Assembly (NCBI RefSeq): GCF_000332275.1
Contig: NZ_CM001776.1
Span: forward strand, 3,470,008 to 3,534,007
Length of the DNA stretch: 64,000 nt
Reading direction: 5' to 3'
Source: Synechococcus sp. PCC 7336
Lineage (GTDB): Bacteria; Cyanobacteriota; Cyanobacteriia; Thermostichales; PCC-7336
Below the pieces are notes generated by a model, which saw nothing but the letters and a program-made list of their open reading frames with translations, did no database searches and was not told the DNA's origin. Shown here in pieces: positions 18,255-26,685 of this stretch. A program made the position numbers and the translations under genes. Numbering within the stretch: position 1 is the stretch's first letter; every line of letters starts with the position of its first letter.

Positions 18255-18498
18255 GGTAGGGTGATCAGCCTGTAAACAAGGTTTCCTGCACTTTTTGTGT
18301 CCTTGGATCTCTACACAAAAGCTTAATCTATAATGCTTGTGTAGTTTGGCAAGTAGACACAGTCAGTGATGGCCTTTCCGATTCATGCAACTTCTATGTC
18401 ACCCATAAACTGGCTGAAATGCCTGTCTTGCCTGCACTAAGGAGGTTTTATGGGCAACGCAGAAATCTGGTGAACCTAAGGGACAAAGTAATCATCCT
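18255..18498. mobile_element. 244-bp MITE-like insertion with 8-bp target repeat
   Basis: The insertion is flanked by AGTTCTTG direct repeats (18,247-18,254 and 18,499-18,506). Its ends, AGGGTGATCAG and (reverse complement) AGGATGATTAC, are imperfect inverted repeats. It splits a YD-repeat frame. Excising it with one repeat gives QFLSDGGAVERSF, matching QFLGDSGAIERSF at 27,650. No coding capacity. Confidence 0.8.
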
Positions 18499-18506
18499 AG
18501 TTCTTG

Positions 18507-20699
18507 AGTGATGGAGGGGCGGTAGAGCGCAGTTTTGCCTATAACTACGACGCCGCTAGCCAACTGATGAGTGCGGGAGACAGCCTTTATACCTATACTT
18601 ACGATTACGATCTAGCCGGTCGGCTCACCTTGGTTTCAAACGTAGGCTCGGTGGGTGTTCCGGAGGTGGCATTGAACTACAGTTACGATCGCCAAAACAA
18701 CCTCACTTCCGTCACCGATACGATCAATGGTGTCGAAGCAGGGATAGAAACCTTCGAATATGACCGACTCGATCGCGTCACGCGCATCACTCAATCGGGT
18801 ACAGGAGTGTCAGAAAAGGCTGTTACCTTTGCTTACGATGCAGCTAGTCAACTGACGCAGTTAGACAGCTTTAGCGACCTAGCCCAAACTCAGTTGGTCG
18901 CTAGCTCTCGCTACAGCTACGATCTCGCGGGCAGGCTGGAGTTGATCGAGCAGTCGAATGATGGAGGTGCGATCGCCGAGTATCGCTATCAGTACGATGC
19001 GGCCAATCGCATTACTGAGTTAGTTTCAATCGATGGGGTCAGCAGCTTCAGCTATGACGAGCGCAGTCAACTCATCTCGGCAGAGCATAGCTTCCAGACT
19101 GATGAGGTTTACACCTATGACGCCAATGGCAATCGCACCAATGACGGCTCTCGCTCAGGCCCTGACAATCGATTGCTCGAAGACGAGCAATTCCTCTACG
19201 ACTACGACAATGAGGGCAACCGCATTCGTCAGACGGACAGAGCGACTGGAGAGGTCACCGAATACGAGTTCGACCATCGCAATCAATTGAGAGCGGTTGT
19301 CACCCGCGATAGCAATGGCAACACCATTCTCTCGGCGGAATATGATTACGATGTCTTCGGTCGTCGCATTCTCAGAACGGTTGACTCAGATGGGGACGGA
19401 GCTTTAGCCGCGCAAACGGAGCGGTTTGTTTATGATGGCGAGCATATCGCTTTGGTGTTTGATGGCGAGGGCAATCTGGCTTATCGCTATTTGCACGGTC
19501 CGGCGATCGATCGAGTATTGGCTCAGGAAGATGCCGAAGGCACAGTACTGTTTGCTCTGACCAACCATCTGGGGAGTGTTCGAGACCTTGTTGATGCGGA
19601 GGGAAATGTCGTTAACCACCTCACCTACGACAGTTTTGGCAACATTACCAGTCAAAGCAATCCTGAGGTTGAGTTCCGCTTTAGCTATGCAGGCCGCGAG
19701 TTTGATGATGAAACCGGCTTGTTCTATAACCGGGCTCGCTACCTCGACCCCTCAACCGGACAGTTCATCAGTCAAGATCCATTAGGCTTTGGTGCTGGCG
19801 ATACCAATCTCTATCGCTATGTCTTCAATAATCCTCTCTCTTTCAATGATCCCAGTGGTCTGCAAGCGTTCGTGCCAACCTTATCTCTAAACGATCAAGA
19901 CTTTGATGGCAGGGACGATTCGTCAGAGCCAGGGGCAATCGATTTAGATGGCGATGGGGAAATCGACGATAGCGGTCTTGCCTCTGAGTTATTTGGCTCG
20001 GCTTTAGCGGGGCTCTCCATTCTGCGGGCGCCCGCTTCCCCAATTAATTTACCGTCGCCGACGCCTATCGAGCTCACTCCAGATGTTGGCGATGCCAATA
20101 CTCCCAGTCAGTTACCTGATATTCCTGTGGATTTACCAAGCCTGGAGGGTATACCGCTTGGAGAGAATATCGGTCAAATTTTGGTTTTGGGAAATGATGC
20201 GATTCAAACTGCGCAAGATATCGCTGACGCTATTCTCGAATCAACGGATCTCGATGCGGCAAGGGAGATTATTGAGAATAGTCATATCCTTCTCTCCGAA
20301 ACCCCAAATAGTGGAGTTGCTAATGACCCGAGAATCAGACTAACTAATATGCAAGATCCCGATGCTCAAGATCTTGCATCTAGCCTTGGTGGGCAGGCTA
20401 GCGTAGAAATAGATGGGTTTGGGAATAGAGAGTTTGATGCGGTGAGCGATCAATTTATTGCTCAAGCTTTTGGTCCAAGCGAGCCAGGAGCGACACCATC
20501 ATTTCAAGGTAATCCAAGCAACTTTTTAAGTAAGTCGAGACGAACACAAATCAGAACCACACTGGATGCTGCTGCTTCAATTGAACGAGATGCTTTTTTC
20601 CGGTTTAGAGGAGGGACTCCAGATCGGTCAGTCTTAGATTTTATTTCCAGAAACGCACAACGGAGGAACGTTAATTTCCAAATAGAGGTGATTGACTAA
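18507..20699 (+). CDS. Displaced Rhs module: core fragment plus nuclease-like tip
   Basis: About 720 residues. It contains a run of YD repeats almost identical to segment 4 of the giant gene and the signature AGREFDDETGLFYNRARYLD with SQDPLGFGAGDTNLYRYV. A DxDxDG Ca-binding-like loop (IDLDGDGEIDDSG) and the shared pre-toxin linker (LTPDVGDANTPSQLPDIPVD) follow. The tip (from about 20,300) contains LGGQASVEIDGFGNREFDAV, SDQFIAQ, NFLSKSRRTQIRTT and FRGGTPDRSVLDFI. This resembles a restriction-endonuclease-fold toxin. The module lacks the N-terminal shell and is a silent reserve tip unless recombined. Immunity follows at 20,757. Confidence 0.82.
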   Translation, partial: SDGGAVERSFAYNYDAASQLMSAGDSLYTYTYDYDLAGRLTLVSNVGSVGVPEVALNYSYDRQNNLTSVTDTINGVEAGIETFEYDRLDRVTRITQSGTGVSEKAVTFAYDAASQLTQLDSFSDLAQTQLVASSRYSYDLAGRLELIEQSNDGGAIAEYRYQYDAANRITELVSIDGVSSFSYDERSQLISAEHSFQTDEVYTYDANGNRTNDGSRSGPDNRLLEDEQFLYDYDNEGNRIRQTDRATGEVTEYEFDHRNQLRAVVTRDSNGNTILSAEYDYDVFGRRILRTVDSDGDGALAAQTERFVYDGEHIALVFDGEGNLAYRYLHGPAIDRVLAQEDAEGTVLFALTNHLGSVRDLVDAEGNVVNHLTYDSFGNITSQSNPEVEFRFSYAGREFDDETGLFYNRARYLDPSTGQFISQDPLGFGAGDTNLYRYVFNNPLSFNDPSGLQAFVPTLSLNDQDFDGRDDSSEPGAIDLDGDGEIDDSGLASELFGSALAGLSILRAPASPINLPSPTPIELTPDVGDANTPSQLPDIPVDLPSLEGIPLGENIGQILVLGNDAIQTAQDIADAILESTDLDAAREIIENSHILLSETPNSGVANDPRIRLTNMQDPDAQDLASSLGGQASVEIDGFGNREFDAVSDQFIAQAFGPSEPGATPSFQGNPSNFLSKSRRTQIRTTLDAAASIERDAFFRFRGGTPDRSVLDFISRNAQRRNVNFQIEVID

Positions 20700-20756
20700 T
20701 ACTCCTTATAAATAATTTGTCAAATTATAAATAATTTGTCAAAACTAAGAAGGCCA

Positions 20757-21095
20757 ATGAAAGATTATTCAGCATACTTAATTCTTAATAAAATAGATCA
20801 AAGTACAATATCCTTGATCAAAGGAATTGCCAATAGATTCAAGTTAGAAGTTGATATTGGAGAGAATTATTTTGAATTTGATTATTCAGGACGCGATAAA
20901 AATCATTATGTTGTTCGTTTCTTTGCTGAGTTGGCTGCTATTATTGTTGATTGTAAAGGCGAAATAATTTGTGAGATCATTAATGATGAAGGTGACAATT
21001 CATATGAGTTCTTCTCGATAGAAAATGGTGAATTGTTTTGCCAGCCTGGGGAGATATTGAGAGGAGTAAAAGAAAAAGTTTCTTTTTCAGGTTAG
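20757..21095 (+). CDS. Probable immunity protein for the 20.7-kb tip
   Basis: I chose ATG 20,757 (MKDYSAYLILNKIDQSTISL), preceded by AAGAAGG, over an earlier TTG at 20,736. The 112-residue acidic protein is alpha/beta with no membrane segment. It lies 57 bases behind the nuclease-like tip. Between them a 17-bp sequence ataaataatttgtcaaa is present twice in tandem (20,709-20,743), possibly regulatory. Family unknown to me. Confidence 0.6.
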   Translation: MKDYSAYLILNKIDQSTISLIKGIANRFKLEVDIGENYFEFDYSGRDKNHYVVRFFAELAAIIVDCKGEIICEIINDEGDNSYEFFSIENGELFCQPGEILRGVKEKVSFSG

Positions 21096-21135
21096 CTGCT
21101 TATTCCCACCCTCGAAGCTAATACGGTCGGGTCGG

Positions 21136-22083
21136 GAACTTGATAAGGAGACAGGCTTTTACTACTATCGAGCTTGTTATTATACTGCCGAGCAAGGACG
21201 TTTCCTCAGTGAAGATCTCCTTGGTTTTGAGACAGGCGATACCAATCTATCTCGCTATGTTTTTAACTCACCGTTGAACTATACCGATCCCTCTGGATTA
21301 GTTAGCACCTCTACTCTAGGCAACAGTTTGAGTTCAGGTCCCTCAGGGCAATCCACGGGGGATTTACCCTCCAATTTAATTTCTGGAACCTTTTTGGACT
21401 CTGAAACCAGTTTTGTCGACCCTCGGCCACCAACAGGTGGATCGGCTCCTAGATTTAACATTCCCGCATCACCTAGTGGCCCTGGCAGTCTTCCCAGAGG
21501 TGGTGGCCCTGGCAGGCTCCCTACAAGTGGTGGCCCTGGCAGGCTCCCTACAAGTGCTGGACCAGGCAGGCTCCCTACAAGTGCTGGACCAGGTGGTGGC
21601 CCAACGAGACCAGTTCCAAATTCAGCAGCAGGCGGTGGCTCAACTAGGCCAGCTCCAAATTCAACAGTGGTTGGTGGCCCAACAAGACCAGTTCCAAATT
21701 CAGCAGCAGGTGGTAGCTCAGGCAGACGAGTTCCAAACCCAGGAGGTCGTTTAGGAAATGTACAAACGCGTGCGAAGACCCAGGAAGTTATTAATGATCT
21801 AAGGAATCGTGGATTTACTTCGATTCAAACCGAAGTTCATTTCCGTACAGGATCTCAAGGACAGGGTAGAAATAGGTTTGCTGATGTAGTTGGCACAAAT
21901 CCTCAAACAGGTCAAGTTGAGAGCATACAAATTGGAAGAACCTTACGGAGCGATAATCGCGTTCCTATCATTCGCGAGCGGAGAGCGCTTGATGACATAA
22001 TCTTTTCTCCAGATATTCAAAACTTTTCACCTTCAACGATTCGATTTGTTGATGTTAATCGGCCAAGTGTTATTCAACCATAA
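21136..22083 (+). CDS. Displaced Rhs module with Gly/Pro linker repeats and nuclease-like tip
   Basis: The frame opens with the final core signature only (RSGRELDKETGFYYYRACYY, SRYVFNSPLNYTDPSGL), more diverged than the other cores here. A low-complexity linker follows with tandem GGPGRLPTS units and three GPTRPVPNSAAGG-like units (21,480-21,740). The tip (from about 21,770) reads TQEVINDLRNRGFTSIQTEV, NRFADVVGTNPQTGQ, VESIQIGRT and IIRERRALDDI. FADVV followed by SIQIG suggests a D...QxG variant of the restriction-endonuclease fold. There is no start codon in the core part; TTG 21,274 is the first candidate. Confidence 0.68.
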   Translation, partial: ELDKETGFYYYRACYYTAEQGRFLSEDLLGFETGDTNLSRYVFNSPLNYTDPSGLVSTSTLGNSLSSGPSGQSTGDLPSNLISGTFLDSETSFVDPRPPTGGSAPRFNIPASPSGPGSLPRGGGPGRLPTSGGPGRLPTSAGPGRLPTSAGPGGGPTRPVPNSAAGGGSTRPAPNSTVVGGPTRPVPNSAAGGSSGRRVPNPGGRLGNVQTRAKTQEVINDLRNRGFTSIQTEVHFRTGSQGQGRNRFADVVGTNPQTGQVESIQIGRTLRSDNRVPIIRERRALDDIIFSPDIQNFSPSTIRFVDVNRPSVIQP

Positions 22084-22091
22084 ACTTAACC

Positions 22092-22226
22092 ATGAGCAAG
22101 GATATTTTTTCTCCCGCCATAAATATAGTGTTCTCGCTGGGGTATACTACCTCACATCAGATTAGATTAAACAGCCACCATTCAACCAATTGCTCGAAAG
22201 TGAGGCTGACTTCTCTTGCCAATTGA
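22092..22226 (+). CDS. 44-residue ORF behind the tip, possible truncated immunity gene
   Basis: An ATG eight bases after the toxin stop opens MSKDIFSPAINIVFSLGYTT and ends after 44 codons. Position is exactly where an immunity gene should start, but the length is too short for one. It may be a decayed immunity gene, or chance. No homology is recognised. Confidence 0.3.
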   Translation: MSKDIFSPAINIVFSLGYTTSHQIRLNSHHSTNCSKVRLTSLAN

Positions 22227-22364
22227 ACAGACAGACATGATAATAGTTCCTGCCATTCTTGTGCTGTTTTGTATGAAAACTTGACAGAATGAAACATCTA
22301 GGATGATACTAGGAGATTAGAGATATATCCTTGCAGCTAGTAGTCTATTATCTTCAATGTAATC

Positions 22365-22814
22365 ATGATGGGGAAACAAATAAATCTATACCGAAATAAT
22401 GCAATAGAGGCACGTATCATTGATGCGTGTAAACACTTGGGTTTGAAACAATATAACGATCTAAATGGGTGCTGGTTTGCCTATCAAAAGCCAGGAGATA
22501 ATTGGTTCGAATCAGACGTTATTCAATACTCGGATAGTCTGGGTAAAGACACACACCAGGCCCGTTTATGGACGGGCTCTGTCAATCCTGAGTTCATAGC
22601 AGTGTTTGAAAAGCTGAGACGATTTATTAAATCGAAATCGCGTTTCGATAGACCATCGAGTCTCTGGATTTGGAAAGACTATGATCATGAATTTGTTTCA
22701 TACTACTCTGAAAAGCAGCAGAACTTGGATACATTAGTACGCAAGAATATAGAGTATGCCCGTAGTATTCTGGGTGCAAACATTATATCTGATGACGAAC
22801 ACCTAGAGCGATGA
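22365..22814 (+). CDS. Hypothetical 149-residue protein, candidate immunity
   Basis: This A/T-rich gene encodes a protein with YNDLNGCWFAYQKPGDNWFE, HQARLWTGSVNPEF and a lysine-rich middle (RRFIKSKSRFDRPSSLWIWK). No family is recognised. It is the first full-length gene behind the 22.1-kb tip, though 280 bases away, so it could be that tip's immunity protein or an orphan from another module. Confidence 0.45.
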   Translation: MMGKQINLYRNNAIEARIIDACKHLGLKQYNDLNGCWFAYQKPGDNWFESDVIQYSDSLGKDTHQARLWTGSVNPEFIAVFEKLRRFIKSKSRFDRPSSLWIWKDYDHEFVSYYSEKQQNLDTLVRKNIEYARSILGANIISDDEHLER

Positions 22815-23171
22815 TAAATGTTAGGTCTACCGACCTGTCTAAACCCTGTCTAACCTAGTTTAATGGGCACCTCGATTAATTCAAGTTTGTTGAGAATAGA
22901 GTCGATTTATTGAGAATACTCAACGAGTTTTCAATAGTTTCAGCCTTTGATTTTTTGGCGAAAGCAATTTTTCGAGGGCCCCTAATGTTTAACTTTCTTC
23001 TTTCGGTCATATAAGAAACTCGATAAATTTAAAGAGTCTTAGAGCTGATTTGTAAACAAATGTGTACCTCTTATCCCATAAGGGTTTCAGTGTTTTTGCC
23101 TGTTTTGAAGTGAATTGACTAAAAACCAGTCCTGGTAAAGCCTAGAGATACCTTAAGGTTTACTTTGCAAA
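22815..23171. other. Intergenic, no feature seen
   Basis: About 350 A/T-rich bases between the hypothetical gene and the DUF6572-like gene. I see no open frame, repeat shared with the rest of the window, or RNA-like structure here. Confidence 0.5.
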
Positions 23172-23477
23172 TTAGCTCTTACACTGCAAATCAATATTTA
23201 CATTGTAAGGACTAAGCTGTAGTCTGATAGCTTCTAGAAACTCACTGGTCTTTGCATCTGGTTCATGACTACAGTCGATTTGAATCGTTACATTATCGAT
23301 CCTTACATTAGAATACATCTTTTGTAAATGTCCATCAACTATAAACTCCATATAGCTATTGATTTTGTCTTGTAATTCAAGAAGTTGATTGACACTACCA
23401 TCCCAGGGCCTAACCTCAATAATGGATAGAATAACTTCATGCTTTTCTGGATTGTATGCAGCCATATCAATCATCAA
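23172..23477 (-). CDS. DUF6572-like small protein, orphan immunity candidate
   Basis: The 101-residue product reads IDMAAYNPEKHEVILSIIEV, WDGSVNQLLELQDKINSYME and ends with a helical segment (SEFLEAIRLQLSPY). This is the pattern I associate with DUF6572, found next to polymorphic toxins. No tip lies beside it: the flanking DNA is a MITE-like element and a YD scrap on the other strand. I therefore read it as an orphan immunity gene left after rearrangement. Confidence 0.6.
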   Translation of the reverse strand: MMIDMAAYNPEKHEVILSIIEVRPWDGSVNQLLELQDKINSYMEFIVDGHLQKMYSNVRIDNVTIQIDCSHEPDAKTSEFLEAIRLQLSPYNVNIDLQCKS

Positions 23478-23523
23478 TTCTACGCTCCACTAAAACTAAA
23501 AATAACGATATGGAATTTACATT

Positions 23524-23649
23524 AGTCTGGACAGTTTTGGCATTAAGCCTGAAACGCTTGATTTCTCGTAGGCGAAGCTTGGTGTGCAGAGGGCTGAAAC
23601 CCTCATTCTCTCGTCGCTGATCGGCCGGATCTAAAAACTGCCCGGAGTA
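23524..23649. mobile_element. Short inverted-repeat element (MITE-like), copy 2
   Basis: Ends AGTCTGGACAGTTTT and (reverse complement) ACTCCGGGCAGTTTTT match those of the element at 7169-7284. The interior is related (ggctgaaaccctcattctctcg) but diverged. As with copy 1, the DNA just to its right is a truncated YD-repeat coding sequence. Confidence 0.6.
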
Positions 23650-23658
23650 TTGACCCAA

Positions 23659-23727
23659 TTCTTCTGCAATCTCGATGATAACCTGATTGCTGTTACAGAC
23701 TCGCGTGGGAACTCGACTCGATATACA
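23659..23727 (+). pseudogene. YD-repeat scrap
   Basis: The plus strand encodes NLDDNLIAVTDSRGNSTRYT in frame, a single diverged YD repeat. It is cut on the left by a MITE-like element and on the right by a 92-bp TA-flanked element. It is the smallest core relic in the window. Confidence 0.6.
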
Positions 23728-23819
23728 TATAGCGATCCTAAATGAATTGTAAATCTCGATCCTTGCCGGCACTGGGTTTCAGGTCTCTCAGCATTCACGA
23801 CTGACTTATGACTGCTATA
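23728..23819. mobile_element. 92-bp IS630-type MITE, copy 1
   Basis: The element runs from TATAGCGATCC to GACTGCTATA, with TA at each border. A copy of exactly the same length is at 52,767-52,858. Its ends resemble the end of the IS630 element at 36,128 (TATAGCAGCCCTAAATCAG). It is therefore a plausible deletion derivative mobilised by that transposase. Confidence 0.7.
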
Positions 23820-24070
23820 GTCCTCTTTTGTCATATTGGGATAAGCTCAATAAATTGATAGATAACTTTTTTAGGATTGAGCTACTTGAAAAAAGAATGC
23901 TCCTCGCCTGTAATAGCTGTTCTGTAAGAATTTGAGGATTTCATCCCTGCATTTGCCGTCAGTTTGACGATCAGATTTAAAGTTGTGGAAAGCTTTTACT
24001 CTTGAATATAGAGCTCTCTTATGAATAAGAATAAACTCTCTAGTCTTTGCCCCGTATACATCTAGGGCTT
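23820..24070. repeat. 250-bp dispersed repeat, copy 1
   Basis: The block beginning tcctcttttgtcatattggg recurs with about 95% identity at 36,129-36,379. In both places it directly abuts an IS630-type end. On the minus strand a frame without stops reads GAKTREFILIHKRALYSRVK, AFHNFKSDRQTDGKCRDEIL and is preserved in both copies, suggesting part of an unrecognised gene or mobile element. Confidence 0.65.
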
Positions 24071-24094
24071 GTCATCAGTTAGGACATGTGTCAT

Positions 24095-25818
24095 GTAACC
24101 GCTCACCTTCCCCCCTTGAATGCAGCTTCCTAGATTAAGGCAGTCGCCATAAATCTCAGTGATTCTTGAACTCTGTATAGCCTGTTTAGGGCTCATACTT
24201 TGGCTATCAGACAACGGCTAGCGAGATGGCTCGACTGAGCAAAGCAGACCTGGAACAAATGGGAGAGGAGTATTTTCGTGCTCTCGACCCAGAGCGTTTA
24301 GTGGAAGTGGCCAAGAACCTGCACGGGCTAGCTGTCGAGCAGTTAGAAAAGCTTGAGGAAACCTCTCAGACGAGTTCGCGTCCGCCCTCGTCAGACAATC
24401 CCTATCACTCATCGAAGCGGCAAGAGGAATCTGCGGACGCTTGCCAGGATGGGCTCTGCGAGCAGACGCCCGAGCCAGCCCAGACGCCTGAGAGTGCCAG
24501 TGCCGGTAGTGCCGATAGCCCAGACTCTGGCAAAGAAGCGGGCAAGCGCAAAGCCGGCAAGCAACCTGGAGCCCAAGGGAAATGGCGCACTCAGCCGCTC
24601 AAAGCAGAGCGAACCATCGAGCATTATCCTCAGCAGTGCGCTGCTTGTAATGCCCAATTAGACAATGCTCAAGTGAACCCTGCTCCTTATATGGGCTACT
24701 ACCAGTTCGAGCTGGTGAGCGAAGGCAGCGGGTTTAGGATTGAGTGCCAACTGCATCACTATTACGGTGCTACCTGTAGCTGTGGTCATCACACTCAAGC
24801 AGCTCCAGGCAAGGGGGACTGTTCAACCGTGACCGGTCGCCAAGTGCAGTTGCAATTGAAGGAGTATACGTTGGTGGGACCGATGCTGGGGAGCTTTCTC
24901 GCCAGTTTGTCGGTGCGCTATCGTCTGTCCAGAGCGAAGATTCAGGAATTTCTACAGGACTGGGCAGGCATCGAGTTAAGTGTTGGCAGCATTGACCGCA
25001 GTATCCGAGAAGCAGGTCTGGCTTGTCGACCGGTGGTGGAGGAGTTGAGTGAGCAGTTGCAGCCAGCGGATGTCCTCCATCTGGATGAGACTCCCTGGTA
25101 CGAATGGGGACGGCTCTGTTGGCTGTGGGTTGCCACCAGCAGTACCATCGCAGTCTTCTTCATTGGCCGACGCACCAAACAGATGCTGTTGCACATCGTG
25201 ACGACAGCGTTTGTGGGCTGGTTGGTCAGCGATGGTTATGGGGCCTACCGCTGGTACGAACATCGCCAGCGCTGCTTAGCCCATTTGATTCGTAAAGCGC
25301 TGGCCTTAGCCCAAGCTGTTGAGCGAGAGGCTAGACAATTGGCACAGTGGCTTTTAGAGGAGATGCGAGAGCTGATCCATGCTATGGCCACAGCGGCTAG
25401 TGACGACCCTGACGACCCTGGCGTTATCCGCTTACAAAAGGTCGCTCTGATCGCTACTGGCAGTGAGCATCCTAAGCTCAAGGCCTTAGCTCAGGAGATC
25501 CTCAATGATTGGGATGCGGTTGTAGCTTTTGTCTACAATCCACACTTACCCGTCACCAATCATCAAGCTGAGCGGGCTTTACGTCATGCTGTCATTGCCC
25601 GACGCATTGGCTATGGCACCCGCTCTGCCGAAGGGAGCCAGGCTTATGCAGCCCTACTCAGTGTGATGGAGACTTGTCGGCTCAGAGGTATCAATCCTTG
25701 GACTTATCTCGCTCAGGTGATTGCAGACAGACGCAAGGGCTTGGATGCACCACCCTTTCCTGATTCTCTAATACTGGCTAGCTAGCCACTCTTTTGAGGG
25801 GGGAAGGTGAACGGTTAC
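24095..25818 (+). mobile_element. IS66-family insertion sequence
   Basis: The 1.72-kb element has inverted ends GTAACCGCTCACCTTCCCCC and (reverse complement) GTAACCGTTCACCTTCCCCC. It contains only a TnpC-type transposase; accessory tnpA/tnpB genes are absent, as in many single-gene IS66 relatives. I find no 8-bp target repeat, so a flank was probably lost. Confidence 0.85.
24226..25785 (+). CDS. IS66-family transposase
   Basis: The 519-residue protein has an N-terminal coiled coil (LVEVAKNLHGLAVEQLEKLEE), a QTSSRPPSSDNP segment and a zinc-binding region (CAACNAQ... CSCGH). The DDE core follows, with LHLDETPWYEWG, VSDGYGAYRW and HQAERALRHAVIARRIGYGT, the last carrying the catalytic Glu. No disruption is visible. 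Confidence 0.93.
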   Translation: MARLSKADLEQMGEEYFRALDPERLVEVAKNLHGLAVEQLEKLEETSQTSSRPPSSDNPYHSSKRQEESADACQDGLCEQTPEPAQTPESASAGSADSPDSGKEAGKRKAGKQPGAQGKWRTQPLKAERTIEHYPQQCAACNAQLDNAQVNPAPYMGYYQFELVSEGSGFRIECQLHHYYGATCSCGHHTQAAPGKGDCSTVTGRQVQLQLKEYTLVGPMLGSFLASLSVRYRLSRAKIQEFLQDWAGIELSVGSIDRSIREAGLACRPVVEELSEQLQPADVLHLDETPWYEWGRLCWLWVATSSTIAVFFIGRRTKQMLLHIVTTAFVGWLVSDGYGAYRWYEHRQRCLAHLIRKALALAQAVEREARQLAQWLLEEMRELIHAMATAASDDPDDPGVIRLQKVALIATGSEHPKLKALAQEILNDWDAVVAFVYNPHLPVTNHQAERALRHAVIARRIGYGTRSAEGSQAYAALLSVMETCRLRGINPWTYLAQVIADRRKGLDAPPFPDSLILAS

Positions 25819-25838
25819 AAGAGCTTGGAGTTAGAGCC

Positions 25839-26261
25839 ATGTCAGATGATGAGTATCGACGTAAGGGCGAACTTGCAATGCGGCTCCGAAGAAACGGGGA
25901 TTATGAAGCTGCATATCATTTATTTGTTGAGCTCATTTCAAGATTTCCGCAGAAATTTGGAATGCACTTAATGGCTGGTGATATGGCAGATAAAACAAAC
26001 CGATTTGAGGAAAAAGAAAAGCATTTTAAAAATGCATCAAGGTTATATCCAACACATGAGTTTGCATCTGTATTATACTTTCATGCACTTTTGGACAATG
26101 GAAGAAAATCCGATGCCATCTTAGAAATGAAGCGCTTCTACTCAGTTGGAAAACCAAATGAATACAGACAATTAATTAAAGACCTCAAAGAAGGAGCAAT
26201 AAAATCAGAGTCATCAAAAAAATTCCTTTTACAAATAGAAGATGCCTTAAATACTACTTAA
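25839..26261 (+). CDS. TPR-like small protein, orphan immunity paralogue A
   Basis: I chose ATG 25,839 (MSDDEYRRKGELAMRLRRNG), because codons before it belong to the IS66 end. The 140-residue protein has two TPR-like helical pairs (DYEAAYHLFVELISRFPQK, MHLMAGDMADKTNRF) and FASVLYFHALLDNGRKSDAI, RFYSVGKPNEY. The same family occurs twice at 48.8-49.7 kb. Such proteins accompany Rhs tips as immunity genes. The partner tip is absent here; an IS66 lies immediately upstream. Confidence 0.65.
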   Translation: MSDDEYRRKGELAMRLRRNGDYEAAYHLFVELISRFPQKFGMHLMAGDMADKTNRFEEKEKHFKNASRLYPTHEFASVLYFHALLDNGRKSDAILEMKRFYSVGKPNEYRQLIKDLKEGAIKSESSKKFLLQIEDALNTT

Positions 26262-26270
26262 AATAATAGG

Positions 26271-26507
26271 GGCTAATCGGTTCTGACTATGCTATTTTTG
26301 ACTCAAAGTACCACCAACAAAGTAGAGCTCTAGTTTTGAAGTTTTCAAAGTTTCTAAAGCCATAGCCTAATCTCTTAATCAGTTTAAGCTTGTTGTTGAT
26401 TCTTTCAACTATACCGCTGCTTGTTTTCTGGTCAAAGTAACCACAGATCTCTCCACACCATCTCACAATTGTCCCATAGCTTTCAGGAAAATATCCCTTT
26501 GATTTCT
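26271..26507 (-). pseudogene. C-terminal relic of an ISL3-family transposase (type B)
   Basis: The minus strand encodes SKGYFPESYGTIVRWCGEIC, SSGIVERINNKLKLIKRLGY and GFRNFENFKTRALLCWWYF before a stop, which is the typical end of ISL3 transposases. The outer end at 26,271 (GGCTAATCGGTTCTGACTAT) resembles the type-B ISL3 end at 53,874. The rest of the gene is missing beyond the adjoining MITE. Confidence 0.75.
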
Positions 26508-26681
26508 GGCTCTACCGGACTTGGTATGCTAGTTCCGACCTGATAATCCCTCAAAGCCTTATTAGCTAAGGGTTTGTTGGCAAAACACCCTTTTCTGGAG
26601 ACAAAATCGCATATAAGCCTTACTGAGTAAGGGGTTTGGTCAGTTACAAGCTTCCATCAGCATAACAGGTACCGAAGAACC
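26508..26681. mobile_element. 174-bp ISL3-derived MITE, copy 1
   Basis: Ends GGCTCTACCGGACTTGGTAT and (reverse complement) GGTTCTTCGGTACCTGTTAT are inverted repeats like ISL3 type-B termini. A nearly identical copy in opposite orientation is at 53,645-53,818. TTTGATTTCT occurs on both sides (26,498-26,507 and 26,685-26,694), probably the target duplication. It lies between an ISL3 relic and the start of a YD core. Confidence 0.75.
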
Positions 26682-26685
26682 TAAT

